Of a stretch of DNA of 64,000 nucleotides, positions 1-10,165 are shown piece after piece; the stretch's first letter is position 1; every line of letters begins with the position of its first letter. Both the position numbers and the translations under genes were made by a program. The stretch is taken from assembly GCA_018676855.1 (NCBI GenBank), contig JABHDY010000002.1, positions 1-64,000 of the forward strand, read 5' to 3'. This DNA is from Candidatus Woesearchaeota archaeon (GTDB lineage: Archaea > Nanobdellota > Nanobdellia > Woesearchaeales > GW2011-AR9). The notes under the pieces were generated by a model. It did not search any database. It worked only from the letters and a program-made list of their open reading frames with translations, and was not told the DNA's origin.

Positions 1-1292
1 AGGGAAGCGGTGTGAAAGTGCCGTAAGTCACATGGGTACGACCTGAAACCGAGCGATCTATTCCTGGGCAAGGTGAAGCGATAGTAACATATCGTGGAGG
101 CCTGTAGAGGTTCTGTGTACAAGCGTTCTTGTGACCTGGGAATAGGGGTGAAAAGCCAATCGAGCTCGGCGATAGCAGGTTCCTGCCGAAATTGACCTTA
201 GTCAAGTCTCGGACGAGATAGTTATGGTTGTAGAGCTACGGATAGGAGATTTAGGCGGAGAAATCTGTCGGTTTCCTGTCCAACTCCGAATGCTGTAACG
301 TTGTAGACTCTGGGAAACAGGGAATCTTGGGGTAAACTTGATTTCCGTGAGGGGAACAACCCAGACCATGGTTAAGGCCCCTAAGTGTCAACTAAGTGAT
401 AAAGGGTAAACGGTGTTCGTGATCTTAGACAGCGAGGAGGTTGGCTTAGAAGCAGCCATCCTTTAAAAAGTGCGTAACAGCTTACTCGTTGAGATCGTGA
501 GCCCGGAAAATTGACGGGTCTAAGTTGACCGCCGATACCATGGGCCATGAATAATGGAGATAGGCAGGCGTTCTTGTAGGGCAGAAGCATTTCCGTGAGG
601 AGATGTGGACCTTCAAGAAATGAATATCCTGGTGATAGTAGGATCCTAGCGAGGTGAGAAACCTTGTCGTCGGAAGGGCAAGGGTTCCTTGGCAATGCTC
701 TTCAGCCAAGGGTTAGTCGGTCCTAACCGTACTCTTAACCGATGTACGGGAAAGGGAAAGTGGTTAATATTCCACTACTGTTTTAGTATGCGCGGCGACG
801 CAAGCTTTGTTTCTGACACATTGGAATAGATCAACATTTCTTGTCTGAAATGTTAATGTGGATAGGTCAAGGGAGTATCGTAATGATGAGAACTTGATGA
901 AACCGCAGATGAGCAGGCATATTGTCTGTTTGATTGATTTCTGGTGTCCTTGAAAAGGGAACATTGAAATATCTAAAATAACCGTACCCAGAACCGGCAC
1001 TGGTGCCCCTAGGTGAGTAGCCTAAGACGTGAGAGTGTAATCTAGCTTAGGGAATTCGGCAAATTAGTCCCGTATCTTCGGTATAAGGGATCCCTGTCTT
1101 CGTATCTGTATAGGTGCGATGTTAGGGTGCAATAACTAGGGCGGTCCGACTGTTTAACAAAAACTTAACTTTCTGCAACGCTGTAAAGCTTAGTATAGAA
1201 GGTGACATCTGCCCAGTGCCAGTACTTTAAGCCTCGTTCCAACGGGGTGAAGAGCTGGTAAACGGCGGGAGTAACTATAACTCTCTTAAGGT

Positions 1293-1622
1293 ATGCACAA
1301 AGTTGCCTTAAGTCCCAGTTGTTAAACATGAATACCATTCAGAAAACATGGGATAAAAATCTAACTAAATGCTGGAAAATCTCTGTATCTTGTTGTAGGA
1401 TATTGTTTTGGTAACGAAGCAACGACCCCTGAAAATCAACAAGTGGAGACAATCAGCAGGAAAGACTTCTCATTGAGAAGAATCCTCAGAGACTACATGT
1501 TAGACACCATTATTGGTGAAGATATAGTCCGACCTGCATAGCGATATGTAGAGATATACAGAAATGTGTATCCGCCATTTCTTTAAGTGGTTAGTACCCG
1601 AAAGGGGAAAGTAACAAATGTG
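1293..1622 (+). other. Group I self-splicing intron in 23S rRNA (insertion equivalent to E. coli L1931), no ORF inside
   Basis: Interrupts CTCTTAAGGT^AGCGAAATGCC. P1: 5' exon CUUAAGGU (to 1292) pairs with IGS GCCUUAAG (1305-1312) with terminal U.G; P3 AACATG (1325-1330)/CATGTT (1496-1501); P7 GACTA (1491-1495)/TAGTC (1525-1529) within 'cagagactaca'...'aagatatagtcc'; P8 CACCA/TGGTG (1505-1509/1514-1518); omega-G at 1622. Confidence 0.93.
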
Positions 1623-2162
1623 AGCGAAATGCCTTGCCGTTTGAATGACGGCCTGCATGAATGGTGTAACGAGATCGCCACTGTCCCAAGCTAGAAACTC
1701 CCGAAAATTCCATCCTGGTGCAAAGGCCAGGGACTTCCAATGGGAAGCGAAGACCCCGTGAAACTTTACTGTAGCCTGTCGCTGTGGTGTGACGTTTGGT
1801 ATATAGTGTAAGTGGGAGCCGTTTGAGGTCATGAGCGTCAGCGTATGACTTAGGCAACAATGTAACACCACTTATCAAAAATTATATCACTTACCTCTTG
1901 TAGGGACACCGATTGGTGGACAGTTTGGCTGGGGTGGCACGCTGTTGAAAAGATATCAATAGCGCCCAATGGTTGGCTCATCCGGTTTAGAAATCCGGAG
2001 TAGAGTGCAAGGGCATAAGCCAGCCTGATTGGACTTTAAACATAACGAATTCCAAACACGAAAGTGTGGCCTAGCGAACCTCTGTGCCTTCTTAATGAGG
2101 GCCAGAGCAGACTGAAAAGTTACTCCGGGGATAACTGAGTTGTCGCGCCCGAGAGTTCATAT

Positions 2163-2195
2163 TTAGTATTCATCATGGATACTAGAAGAATATAT
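2163..2195 (+). other. ~33-nt insertion at the tip of 23S helix 89 (expansion hairpin or mini-intron)
   Basis: Near-universal 'AGUUCAUAUCGACGGCG' is split: 'gagttcatat' + ttagtattcatcatggatactagaagaatatat + 'cgacggcg'; insert folds as TTAGTAT...ATACTAG, extended by ATATT/AATAT. Confidence 0.7.
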
Positions 2196-2633
2196 CGACG
2201 GCGCGGTTTGCTACTTCGATGTCGGCTCATCCTATCCTGGTGGTGCAGAAGCTACCAAGGGTGGGGGTGTTCACCCATTAAAAGGGTTCGTGAGCTGGGT
2301 TCAGAACGCTGTGAGGCAGTTTGTTTGATATCTATTGGAAGTGTTTGACGTCTGAAAGGAAGGACCACTTAGTACGAGAGGAACGGTGGTTCGGAGCCAC
2401 TGGTGGACCGGTTATCCGACAGGGTACGCCGGGCAGCTACGCTCCAAGTGATAAGTGCTGAAAGCATCTAAGCACGAAGTACACCTTGAAAAGAGACATC
2501 ATAGGGCATCACAAAAACAGTGGTTTGATAGAACCGGTGTGTAAGTACGAAGGCAACGACGTATTCAGCATGCGGTTACTAACGTCCATATCTTGTGTTA
2601 TTCTTACATATGGTTTTCATTTACATTTTACTT

Positions 2634-2663
2634 AGGTGAATCGACTTCACCTTTGTTTTTTTT
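2634..2663 (+). terminator. Hairpin plus oligo-T terminator-like element after 23S
   Basis: AGGTGAA-tcgac-TTCACCT followed by ttgtttttttttatttttt. Confidence 0.65.
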
Positions 2664-2736
2664 TATTTTTTAATTATAAATAGCGTTAGCTATGTAGTTC
2701 ATAAAAGTTATAAATAGGACTTTTCTTTTTCTTCTT

Positions 2737-3144
2737 ATGAATACATTCGAAGAACGTTATGGTGTTGAAGAAGGCGAAGCTGTAAAACATTATCATCGTA
2801 TACGGCGAATGTTTTGTATCAAAGACGATGTTTTGTACATTGCTAAACCTAACGTTGAATATTCTCATGCAGTATGGTTTGAAATGAATGGGTGGTCAGA
2901 TGATGTTATGAACACTGCTGTTCGAGGTGTTGTTGATCCACATGGAAATATTTATTATTATGTTGGGTATGATTTTCAGATTGATGACGATTCTGAAAAA
3001 GTATTCTTTACACACCTTGATGATTTAGTAGAACAGTTAAAGATAAAACCAACTGCATTAATCTTTGGCGGTAAAGTTAAAAGCGATTCTTCTTCAACAT
3101 GGCCTCCTAGGACAGAGTATGGGGTGGTGAAGGATTATATTTAA
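2737..3144 (+). CDS. Hypothetical protein
   Basis: 135-aa ORF in the gap between 23S and hef, no recognised domain. Confidence 0.55.
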   Translation: MNTFEERYGVEEGEAVKHYHRIRRMFCIKDDVLYIAKPNVEYSHAVWFEMNGWSDDVMNTAVRGVVDPHGNIYYYVGYDFQIDDDSEKVFFTHLDDLVEQLKIKPTALIFGGKVKSDSSSTWPPRTEYGVVKDYI

Positions 3145-3211
3145 TAACACCCACACCCCACTGGACAACCACGGGTAAGGTATATAAATCACCTATCTCT
3201 CAAATATATAT

Positions 3212-5407
3212 ATGATTAATAACTTTAGTCCACGTTTATATCAACAGACAATTCTGGGAACAGCTGCACATAATAATACGTTAGTAGTACTCCCAACGGG
3301 CCTAGGAAAAACTGCTGTAGCGTTTTTACTTGCAGCACAAAGGTTACATCAATATCCAAATTCAAAAATATTAATGTTGGCACCAACAAAACCGTTATGT
3401 GAACAACATATTGAAACCTTTACAAACCATTTAAACGTTCAAAAAGAAAAGATTGTTTTATTCACAGGAAGTATTAAACCAGAAAAGAGAGCAGAGTTAT
3501 GGAAAGATGCACAAATAATTGTATCTACACCGCAAGGGCTTGAGAATGATGTTATTAACAAACGTGTAAAATTGCAGGAAGTTTCCCTATTAATATTTGA
3601 CGAAGCACATCATGCAACAAAAGAGTATGCGTATGTATGGATTGCACAACAGTACGATAAAGTCTCTGCACGTTCACGAATTTTAGCGTTAACTGCATCT
3701 CCCGGGTCTGATATGGAAAAGATTCGTGAAGTGTGTACCAATTTACATATTGAAAAGGTTGAAGTAAGGACTGATAAAGATCCTGACGTGAAACCGTACG
3801 TTCAAAATGTTAATATTAACTGGATACCTATCAAATTTCCAGATGAACTTAAAGGAATACAGAAATATTTACAGGATGCAAAAAAGAGTAAACTTATAGA
3901 AGCACAGAGGTACGGCCATTGTAATTCTGCATCATTAATGAAAGGTCAAATGTTAATGTTACAAGGAGACTTACAACGACAAATTTCATCTGGTCATAAA
4001 GATTTTGAAATCTTACGATCAGTATCATTAATCGCTGAAGCGTTAAAGATTGAACATGCACTTGAATTGTTAGAATCACAGGGCATTGCACCATTACATA
4101 CATACTTTACAAAAATGCAAAAACAGTCGTTAACATCTAAAGTAAAAGCTCTTAAAAACCTCTTGATAGATGAAAACGTTAAGTCTGCAATGTATCATAC
4201 AGATGAACTTTTCAAAAAAGAGTATAAACATCCTAAACAAGTTATGTTACAAGAAATGATGTTTGATGTTATTAATAAAACTCCTGATGCAAAAGCCATT
4301 ATCTTTACACAATTTAGAGATTCTGCTGAACAGATTGTCTCTACACTTAATGAACTTAAGATTACAAATCACATTTTTGTCGGCCAGGCAAAGAAGAACG
4401 GTATTGGTTTTTCACAGAAAGAACAGAAAGCTATCTTAGACCAATTTAGAACTGGTGAGTTTAACGTTCTTGTGGCAACGTCCGTTGCTGAAGAGGGTCT
4501 TGACATTCCTAAAGTTGATAAGGTTATTTTTTATGAACCCGTTCCTAGTGCTATTAGGTCAATACAGAGACGTGGAAGGACGGGACGTTTAGAAGAGGGA
4601 GAAGTTAACGTTCTTGTATCAACAGGAACAAGAGATGAAGCCTATCGTTGGTCAGCACATCATAAAGAAAAACGTATGTACAGAAATCTTGAAACCCTTA
4701 AGAAAGATTTTACGTTAAATGGAACTAAAAAGACAACATTACACAAATTCATTAAAGAGGACGAAATAGTTTCTGTCCTTGCAGATCATCGTGAAAAGAA
4801 TAATCGTATTGTAAAAGAATTGATTGATATAGGTATATCTGTTAAGACTGGTCAGTTAGTTTCTGCAGATTATCTTGTTTCAGGTAGAGTAGGTGTTGAA
4901 TTAAAAAAAGTACCTGATTTTGTTGCATCTATCATTGACGGTCGTTTATTGGAACAAGTACGAGATTTACGACAAAACTTTGACAAAGCTGTCGTTATAA
5001 TTGAAGGAGAGGAAGACATTTATGCTATTCGAAAGGTTCATGCGAACGCTATTAGAGGAATGTTAGCTTCTATTGTTTTAGATTTTGGCGTTCCGGTTTT
5101 ATATACAAAGAATCCAAAAGATACTGCTGCATTGTTGGCAGTGATGGCAAAACGTGAACAGAATAAAGAACGAGACGTTTCAGTTCATGATAAGAAACCT
5201 CATACAACGAAAGAACAGCAAGAATTTTTAGTAAGCTCATTTCCATATATTGGGTTAAACACTGCACGTTTATTACTGAACAATTTCGGTTCTGTCAAGA
5301 ATGTTGTGAATGCATCTAAAGAGGATATGACGATGATAAAAGGTGTAGGCCCAAAGACAGCTGAAAGGTTAACGACGTTGTTTGATGAGACGTATGAGAA
5401 AGATTGA
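3212..5407 (+). CDS. hef: Hef-like XPF/FANCM family helicase-nuclease
   Basis: LPTGLGKT, DEAHH, helicase C-terminal QRRGRTGR; ERCC4 nuclease region ADYLVSGRVGVELKKVPDFVASIIDGRLLEQ; C-terminal HhH GVGPKTAERL. Confidence 0.93.
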   Translation: MINNFSPRLYQQTILGTAAHNNTLVVLPTGLGKTAVAFLLAAQRLHQYPNSKILMLAPTKPLCEQHIETFTNHLNVQKEKIVLFTGSIKPEKRAELWKDAQIIVSTPQGLENDVINKRVKLQEVSLLIFDEAHHATKEYAYVWIAQQYDKVSARSRILALTASPGSDMEKIREVCTNLHIEKVEVRTDKDPDVKPYVQNVNINWIPIKFPDELKGIQKYLQDAKKSKLIEAQRYGHCNSASLMKGQMLMLQGDLQRQISSGHKDFEILRSVSLIAEALKIEHALELLESQGIAPLHTYFTKMQKQSLTSKVKALKNLLIDENVKSAMYHTDELFKKEYKHPKQVMLQEMMFDVINKTPDAKAIIFTQFRDSAEQIVSTLNELKITNHIFVGQAKKNGIGFSQKEQKAILDQFRTGEFNVLVATSVAEEGLDIPKVDKVIFYEPVPSAIRSIQRRGRTGRLEEGEVNVLVSTGTRDEAYRWSAHHKEKRMYRNLETLKKDFTLNGTKKTTLHKFIKEDEIVSVLADHREKNNRIVKELIDIGISVKTGQLVSADYLVSGRVGVELKKVPDFVASIIDGRLLEQVRDLRQNFDKAVVIIEGEEDIYAIRKVHANAIRGMLASIVLDFGVPVLYTKNPKDTAALLAVMAKREQNKERDVSVHDKKPHTTKEQQEFLVSSFPYIGLNTARLLLNNFGSVKNVVNASKEDMTMIKGVGPKTAERLTTLFDETYEKD

Positions 5408-6136
5408 TTATACTATTTTTCCCGTCTGCCAATCTTTAAGAACTTTACGTGCAGCAGCATCCATGTTAGGTTTCCCACCAGATACAACTAATTTAAACTT
5501 AACAGCGATAGCTTCTAGAATTTCATCAGGATCATCTTCTGTAACATTATACTTCTTTTGTATCATGACTTTCTTTTCATTAATAAGTTCAAGAGCAACA
5601 ATTTCAGGATTCTTAATCTTTTCATAACTTTGCGCACCAATCATACCATGTTTGACCAAATCTTTTTCACGTTGTGGAAACACTCCAGGTGTATCCAAGA
5701 CCAATATTTTATTATCAACACGAACTTTTTGAACACCTTTTGTATATCCACTTTCGGATGACGTTCGAGCAGCTCCTTTACCAGCTAAAGCATTAATCAA
5801 TGATGATTTTCCAACATTGGGATATCCTAAAACACCTACGGTAACGGGTTTTCCTCGTGACAATTCTAAAATTTTCTTTTTAAGAATGGTTGTTCCTAAA
5901 TGATCTTTACTAGAAATGAACACGCTTGGTACTAATTTTCGTTTGAGCGGGTCAAGTTCTTTCTTGGAAACTAAATCACACTTATTAACAACGTACAAGA
6001 TCTTTTTGCCAAATTGTTCAATCTTTTTTTCAATTTCAAAATTTCTTGTATCGTCAATCATTCGAGCATCAAGTACTTCGATGATAATCTCTGCTTCCCT
6101 AAGTACTTTATTGACATGTTTCCAGAACGATGGCAT
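5408..6136 (-). CDS. Circularly permuted GTPase (HSR1/MMR1, RbgA/YlqF-like ribosome biogenesis)
   Basis: Motif order NKCD before GYPNVGKSSLIN and DTPG. Confidence 0.88.
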   Translation of the reverse strand: MPSFWKHVNKVLREAEIIIEVLDARMIDDTRNFEIEKKIEQFGKKILYVVNKCDLVSKKELDPLKRKLVPSVFISSKDHLGTTILKKKILELSRGKPVTVGVLGYPNVGKSSLINALAGKGAARTSSESGYTKGVQKVRVDNKILVLDTPGVFPQREKDLVKHGMIGAQSYEKIKNPEIVALELINEKKVMIQKKYNVTEDDPDEILEAIAVKFKLVVSGGKPNMDAAARKVLKDWQTGKIV

Positions 6137-6191
6137 AATACTGTTTAATGATACAAATTTATAAATATTCGCTTAATTTATATGATAGATC

Positions 6192-6491
6192 ATGGCATTT
6201 TCAAAAACATTTCCGCGAACAACCAAAGAGAGTTCATATCCAACATGGGAAGAAGTGTACCTTTCTGATGAAGAAGAGAAGGAAGTTGAGGAAAAGTGTA
6301 AGAGAGAACATTTTGCTATACTTGATGAATGTTTACGCGATGCACATGCAGTTGCGATAAAGAATGCTATCAACACTGAAGAAAATGTTACTAAACTAGC
6401 AATTACATTGTTTGAAAAACGTGCATCTCACGCAGTATTTTGGAAGGAAAATAAAGCAAAGGAAAAGTTTGATAGGACATTTAAACATTAA
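6192..6491 (+). CDS. Hypothetical protein
   Basis: 99-aa ORF in intergenic gap, TATA-like sequence upstream. Confidence 0.5.
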   Translation: MAFSKTFPRTTKESSYPTWEEVYLSDEEEKEVEEKCKREHFAILDECLRDAHAVAIKNAINTEENVTKLAITLFEKRASHAVFWKENKAKEKFDRTFKH

Positions 6492-6535
6492 ATAAACAGT
6501 TAATTTTAAAAAATCCTTTTATTTACATACACATT

Positions 6536-8713
6536 ATGAAAAAGATTGGTGTAATATGTGTAATGGTCATTTCGTTTCTATTTATTGTTAGTTGTACTGA
6601 AAAAATGTCTGATGAATCGTCAGATGACTTGTCAGAAGATATGTTATCTAGTGAATTAGGAAATTTATCTGAATCAGAATTGAGTTACGTTCTTTCAGAT
6701 GATCAAAGTTCGTTAACTGGCCAATCATACAAATTTAATTCAAAAAGGGTGCGGTATCTAAATAATCTTCAAAAAAGGGTTAAACCGTACAAAATCACAT
6801 GTACAGATTCTGATAAAGGTGCTGATTACCAGAATGTAGGATATGTCACTTTAAAAAATTATCCAAAAAGAGAAATACAAAAATCTGATTGGTGTTGGCG
6901 TGATGGTATTAAATTACAAGAGTACATTTGTGAAAAGGGAGAATATAAAGGTGATACAACGTTTGATTGTTCAAGTTTAGGAAGTGATTATGTTTGTGAG
7001 GACGGTGCATGTGTTACTTCCAATGTCCCTAAAGCAGATATATTATCAATACCTCTACCCGAAAATTCACATTGTTTCTGGGGACTGAATTCTGACAAAC
7101 CTGAATGTTTACAGTTCTATACTGAAACGTGTTCTCCTTACAGTGGCTGTTCAGTTTCATCTGCATGTCCAAAGTATTATAATCCTGTGTATGATACTCA
7201 GGGAACTTTTTATCCGTCAGCATGTTGGGCAGAACAGTTAGGCATAAAAAATTATGAATATGGATACTCATATAAAATACAAAAATTTTTTAGAGACATA
7301 TGGCGAATGAAAAAAGTTGGATCTCGAGCACAATATACTACCATAGAAACACCAAACATTGAATTTTCGTATAGTGGTTCAGGATTGTCTGGATGGAAAA
7401 GTGGCACATTTCTTCGATCAACCATGTGGGTTAATAATACTAATTATAATGTAATAGATTTTAATATTGATACTGAATCTTCAGGAAATAGAAAACAGTT
7501 TGAAATAGAAACAAGTTATTCTAAAACATGGTCTTCTGTTTACGGAGAAGAATTAGATATGTTACTTGTGTTTCTTACATTTGACGATGCATATCCAACT
7601 GAAGTGCTTCTAGAATGGACAGAAACATATGAACAATTAATGAACGATTATTTTGCATCGAAACAAAATCTTCCTAATCCCATTCACTATAATATTGTCC
7701 CTGTAGTCATTGAACCTCCTGAAGGTGTTCATCGAATTGTTCCTGGCAATAATCATTTTTCTTCAGCAGAAAGAGAATTAATATATGATACTGCAGTTGA
7801 AAATATAATCAATCCAGATTTTGACGTGTTGGTAGCAGCACCAATTATGATAAATGGGTTTGGTGGTTCGTATGGATTTTGGAATAATCTAGAATTTATT
7901 CATGCACCTTTATCACCAAAAGAGCCGTACTCTGAAAGTGATGTTGATCAGGGAATACATTCTTTAGTGGCATTTCATGATTTGTTTTTAACAATTAGTC
8001 ATGAAGTATTACATGCTGTCGGCTTACGTGGAGATCATGTTCCTATGGGGTATGGAACAACGTATCTTGCGTATGTTGGTCAAAATACTAATTCTATTAC
8101 AGGAAAAGAACAACATGTTCCATCTAAATGCGATTTTTATGGAAGTTCTTCTGACGTATTTGCTGTTGAATTACCTGAACAACTTACGATTCGTGTTGGA
8201 GAAGAACCACACATGTTTGGTGGGAATCCTTCCGCATTACGTATTGAAACAAGCCGGTCTGGCCGATGTTTATTTGGTTCACGTGGTGACGTCGTGTTAA
8301 AAGATTACGATCGTGATGGTACGTACGAAATAATGTATACTAATAATTTAATTGGACCAGAATTACAACGAACTCTTGGTTGGGTTGACGTTGACGGTGA
8401 TGGCATTACTGAACTTATTGATCCTACACCGTATGATGGTATCGAAATAACAACGTATGATATTCGAGATTACATTGTACCTGAACAAGATGAAGACGGC
8501 CCGTACGCTTTTGAAGTGATTAATGATGCCGTGTCAATTGAAGGATGTTCCTTTGCGCACGTGCGTCTTGAAACAGGTCAGGAGGGACATATTCCATTAC
8601 AATGTAATACATATAATGATTTAATAACAAATGTGTATACTGGTGTTAAGTATTATTGGTTTACTATAGACTCAGATAAGTATGGTACTGTACTAATCGC
8701 AAGTGTTATATAA
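6536..8713 (+). CDS. Secreted lipoprotein with HExxH metalloprotease-like motif
   Basis: Signal peptide MKKIGVICVMVISFLFIVSC (lipobox); HEVLHAVGLRGDH; Ca-binding-like DVDGDG and DYDRDG. Confidence 0.72.
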   Translation: MKKIGVICVMVISFLFIVSCTEKMSDESSDDLSEDMLSSELGNLSESELSYVLSDDQSSLTGQSYKFNSKRVRYLNNLQKRVKPYKITCTDSDKGADYQNVGYVTLKNYPKREIQKSDWCWRDGIKLQEYICEKGEYKGDTTFDCSSLGSDYVCEDGACVTSNVPKADILSIPLPENSHCFWGLNSDKPECLQFYTETCSPYSGCSVSSACPKYYNPVYDTQGTFYPSACWAEQLGIKNYEYGYSYKIQKFFRDIWRMKKVGSRAQYTTIETPNIEFSYSGSGLSGWKSGTFLRSTMWVNNTNYNVIDFNIDTESSGNRKQFEIETSYSKTWSSVYGEELDMLLVFLTFDDAYPTEVLLEWTETYEQLMNDYFASKQNLPNPIHYNIVPVVIEPPEGVHRIVPGNNHFSSAERELIYDTAVENIINPDFDVLVAAPIMINGFGGSYGFWNNLEFIHAPLSPKEPYSESDVDQGIHSLVAFHDLFLTISHEVLHAVGLRGDHVPMGYGTTYLAYVGQNTNSITGKEQHVPSKCDFYGSSSDVFAVELPEQLTIRVGEEPHMFGGNPSALRIETSRSGRCLFGSRGDVVLKDYDRDGTYEIMYTNNLIGPELQRTLGWVDVDGDGITELIDPTPYDGIEITTYDIRDYIVPEQDEDGPYAFEVINDAVSIEGCSFAHVRLETGQEGHIPLQCNTYNDLITNVYTGVKYYWFTIDSDKYGTVLIASVI

Positions 8714-8781
8714 TGAACAAATAAGATATTTAATAAAATAACATAAAACAACCAAATAAAAAAATTAAATAAAAAAGAAAC

Positions 8782-9231
8782 TTATCGTTTTCGTTTCTTC
8801 ATATTCTTTTGTAAGAACTTGTCAAAATCTTCTAACTCTTTTCTTGTGTTAAAGAATACAAGATGTTTCGCTTTTTTACTGATAACATATCCTCCAAGAA
8901 AAAATCTGTCCAGTTTATGAAACTTAACATCTTTTAATGGAACTTTTTCTTTCATTGTTTTGAACCGCGTTTTTCGTGTTACATGAAGATGTGTTGGGTT
9001 AATGTGATACTTTTCTTCCATAACGCGTACTTTCTGAATTATGTACGTAAGGAGGATGTATAATGCAATAAATGATACACTTAACAAAATCCCTGAAAGT
9101 ATGTTATCAGTTTGAACAACAGATATAAAAAATATACAAATTGCAATAACAGAAATTGTTACCGTTTCAATTTTCATTAAAGGAACATTTCTATTTGGAA
9201 ATTTCCATTCAACTTTTTTTGCAGTTGCCAT
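8782..9231 (-). CDS. PH-like (bPH) domain membrane protein
   Basis: Two N-terminal TM segments then YHINPTHLHVTRKTRFKTMKEKVPLKDV. Confidence 0.55.
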   Translation of the reverse strand: MATAKKVEWKFPNRNVPLMKIETVTISVIAICIFFISVVQTDNILSGILLSVSFIALYILLTYIIQKVRVMEEKYHINPTHLHVTRKTRFKTMKEKVPLKDVKFHKLDRFFLGGYVISKKAKHLVFFNTRKELEDFDKFLQKNMKKRKR

Positions 9232-9473
9232 TATTTTTCTTGACCTCGTATTGGTGCATGTGCCATACTAATAAGCGATGCGATAAACATTGCAGCGAAC
9301 ACAAGCATGAACGCTATTCCATAATTAACACTTTCTGGATAGACTAAATATGCACTGAAAAAGAATCCTATGATTGCAAGTACCATGAAACTTCCTTTTA
9401 ACGGAGCAGCATGCCATCTTTTTGATGTACGAGAAGACTGTTTCTGTTTTGATTTTTTTCTCATTACTATCAC
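9231..9473 (-). CDS. Small two-TM membrane protein
   Basis: 80-aa ORF, abuts the PH-like gene. Confidence 0.55.
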   Translation of the reverse strand: MIVMRKKSKQKQSSRTSKRWHAAPLKGSFMVLAIIGFFFSAYLVYPESVNYGIAFMLVFAAMFIASLISMAHAPIRGQEK

Positions 9474-9528
9474 CTCTTTGTACTAGAAAGGAATATTGGA
9501 ACGTTTTTAAAGGTTGTGGGAGAATTAG

Positions 9529-10014
9529 TTAAATAAAACTATGCAATGATAAGTTGATAACGTTTTCTTTTGCTTGTCGTTCTTTAAACTGTTTATTAAT
9601 TTGAAAGAAAATGTGATTGTTACAATATGATCTGTTAAGTGGAACGCCTTTTTGTATAAGTGACGAAACACATTCGGGAACAAGTGAAATAGACATGTTA
9701 GTTTTTTCTGCAATTTCTTGATATGATAATGGTTCTTCTTCAGTGTATAAAGCTAAGAACACTGTTCGTTCTTCAGACGTTAATGGTGAGACAGAAATTT
9801 CTTCCGGGTTTGTTGTAAGTTGTGTTTGGTCAACTCGTTGCGACAACTTATCAATTTTAACATCGAGCTCGTGGAGGTAATCAAAGAGTGCTTGAATTTC
9901 AGAAGTATTTTCATTTATCGACGACAAATGTTCTTCCAGTGCGGTTCTCACAACATCAAATCCTTTCTTCATTGCTACAGCTACCTCAATATTTTTGTTA
10001 AGGAGAATATTCAC
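9529..10014 (-). CDS. HTH regulator-like protein
   Basis: LTSEERTVFLALYTEEEPLSYQEIAEKTNMSISLVPECVSSLIQKGV winged-HTH pattern. Confidence 0.6.
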   Translation of the reverse strand: MNILLNKNIEVAVAMKKGFDVVRTALEEHLSSINENTSEIQALFDYLHELDVKIDKLSQRVDQTQLTTNPEEISVSPLTSEERTVFLALYTEEEPLSYQEIAEKTNMSISLVPECVSSLIQKGVPLNRSYCNNHIFFQINKQFKERQAKENVINLSLHSFI

Positions 10015-10165
10015 AAAACTCTATCTCCTTCCTTTTATTCTACCACCCTCACCCGTTAATATAGCAATTCTTAATGGTTTAAATACCTTTCGATTTTGCA
10101 ACGTAACTGTACAATAGTTAGAATGATACCAAATCTTATAAATATAATAACATATTTTTCTTTTT

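Larger units (their letters stand above)
1..2595 (+). rRNA. 23S (LSU) rRNA, 5'-truncated by the window edge, interrupted by a group I intron; 3' end approximate
   Basis: Conserved LSU motifs readable: 'gtaactataactctcttaaggt ... agcgaaatgcc' (H68-H71), 'actccggggataac' and 'gatgtcggctcatc' (domain V), sarcin-ricin loop 'agtacgagaggaac' near 2371; archaeal-like sequence. Confidence 0.97.

Noticed and set aside
1293-1622. Homing endonuclease inside the rRNA intron
   Set aside because: No forward ORF of useful length within the 330 nt.
381-1878. Antisense ORFs 381-695, 482-709, 764-1000, 1500-1871 and 1591-1878
   Set aside because: They lie inside the 23S rRNA gene / intron on the opposite strand; no protein-like features.
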